Source of the DNA: Halopelagius inordinatus
Lineage (GTDB): Archaea; Halobacteriota; Halobacteria; Halobacteriales; Haloferacaceae
Direction of reading: 5' to 3'
DNA length: 64,000 bases
NCBI RefSeq assembly: GCF_900113245.1
Contig: NZ_FOOQ01000002.1
Location: 62,001 to 126,000, forward strand
Notes under the pieces: generated by a model
What the model saw: only the letters and a program-made list of their open reading frames with translations
Databases searched by the model: none
Told to the model about the DNA's origin: nothing
In this document: one piece after another, positions 63,768 through 64,000 of the stretch
Layout: every line of letters starts with the position of its first letter
Position numbering within the stretch: the first letter of the stretch is position 1
Position numbers and translations under genes: made by a program

Positions 63768-64000
63768 ATGCTCGCTGTCCTCCGTGCAGGCCTGCGCGTC
63801 GCGTTGAACCGCCAGCGCGTCTTCGGCCTCTCAGTAGGAGTCCTCCTCTTCGAGGGCCTCGTCCGCGTCGCTCTCGCTGCCCTCCACCCGGTTTTGTCTC
63901 TCCTCTGTCCTCCGCTCGTCTCGCTCCTCGCGCTCGGTTCGGCTGCGCCGACCGTTCGCACCGCCGTCGTCGCCCCGGAGGCGACACCCGACTGGACCGT
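63768..64000 (+). CDS. Membrane protein, 3' end outside window
   Basis: At least 77 codons starting MLAVLRAGLRVALNRQRVFG, with hydrophobic segments at about 18-38 and 42-60. The TATA-like agaaaattta (63731-63740) lies about 30 bp upstream, so the transcript is probably leaderless. No family can be assigned from this fragment; it may belong with the ABC-2 exporter upstream. Confidence 0.55.
   Translation, partial: MLAVLRAGLRVALNRQRVFGLSVGVLLFEGLVRVALAALHPVLSLLCPPLVSLLALGSAAPTVRTAVVAPEATPDWT

Overview
The window looks like a haloarchaeal chromosome, probably order Haloferacales (an inference from gene content). It is GC-rich with acidic proteins and archaeal TATA boxes about 27 bp upstream of leaderless starts. 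It also carries haloarchaeal families: DUF63, UPF0179, DUF7344, paired PrkA kinases and a fused HCDH/ECH. One stretch (about 17.5-32.1 kb) is accessory. Parts of it are clearly AT-richer, and it holds tRNA fragments, broken genes and an integrase.

Layout. 1-7.3 kb: a 5'-truncated YcaO gene, a DUF63 membrane protein, an Lrp regulator, tRNA-Leu, DUF309, an aspartoacylase-like hydrolase and UPF0179. 7.4-15.5 kb: a tightly coupled prkA-prkA-yeaH-spoVR operon behind a leader of about 0.3 kb. 15.6-17.4 kb: two DUF7344 regulators flanking dsbB. 17.5-18.1 kb: the decayed remains of a four-gene cassette. 18.2-22.0 kb: a metal-handling island with a truncated permease, a CPH-type P-type ATPase, a SHOCT protein and a His-rich secreted protein. 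22.03-32.16 kb: an integrated element of about 10 kb bounded by 66-bp direct repeats of the 3' part of tRNA-Glu. It carries an HEPN-motif protein, the intact UDG-B-HNH-A cassette, small proteins, a plasmid-type ATPase, an AlbA_2 (Schlafen-like) protein and a tyrosine integrase next to the intact tRNA-Glu.

32-64 kb is mostly core chromosome: HCDH/ECH fusion, AlkA-like glycosylase, the TrkA-TrkH potassium module with an Lrp/TrkA-C regulator, a universal stress protein, a RimK-retropepsin fusion divergent from an AstE-like gene, sdhCDBA, HTH and surface proteins, livHMGF with a separate livK, udk, YihY, DUF2064 and an ABC-2 exporter. tRNA-Leu(CAA), tRNA-Glu(TTC), tRNA-Thr(TGT) and tRNA-Ser(TGA) are present, plus one tRNA-like locus that I cannot fold normally.

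The most unusual items are these: the LivK-type binding protein has its two halves in swapped order; the tRNA-Glu locus shows a nested history, with a degenerate second copy of the UDG/HNH cassette left outside the current element; and a tRNA-like gene near 46.1 kb has a long hairpin where the anticodon arm should be.
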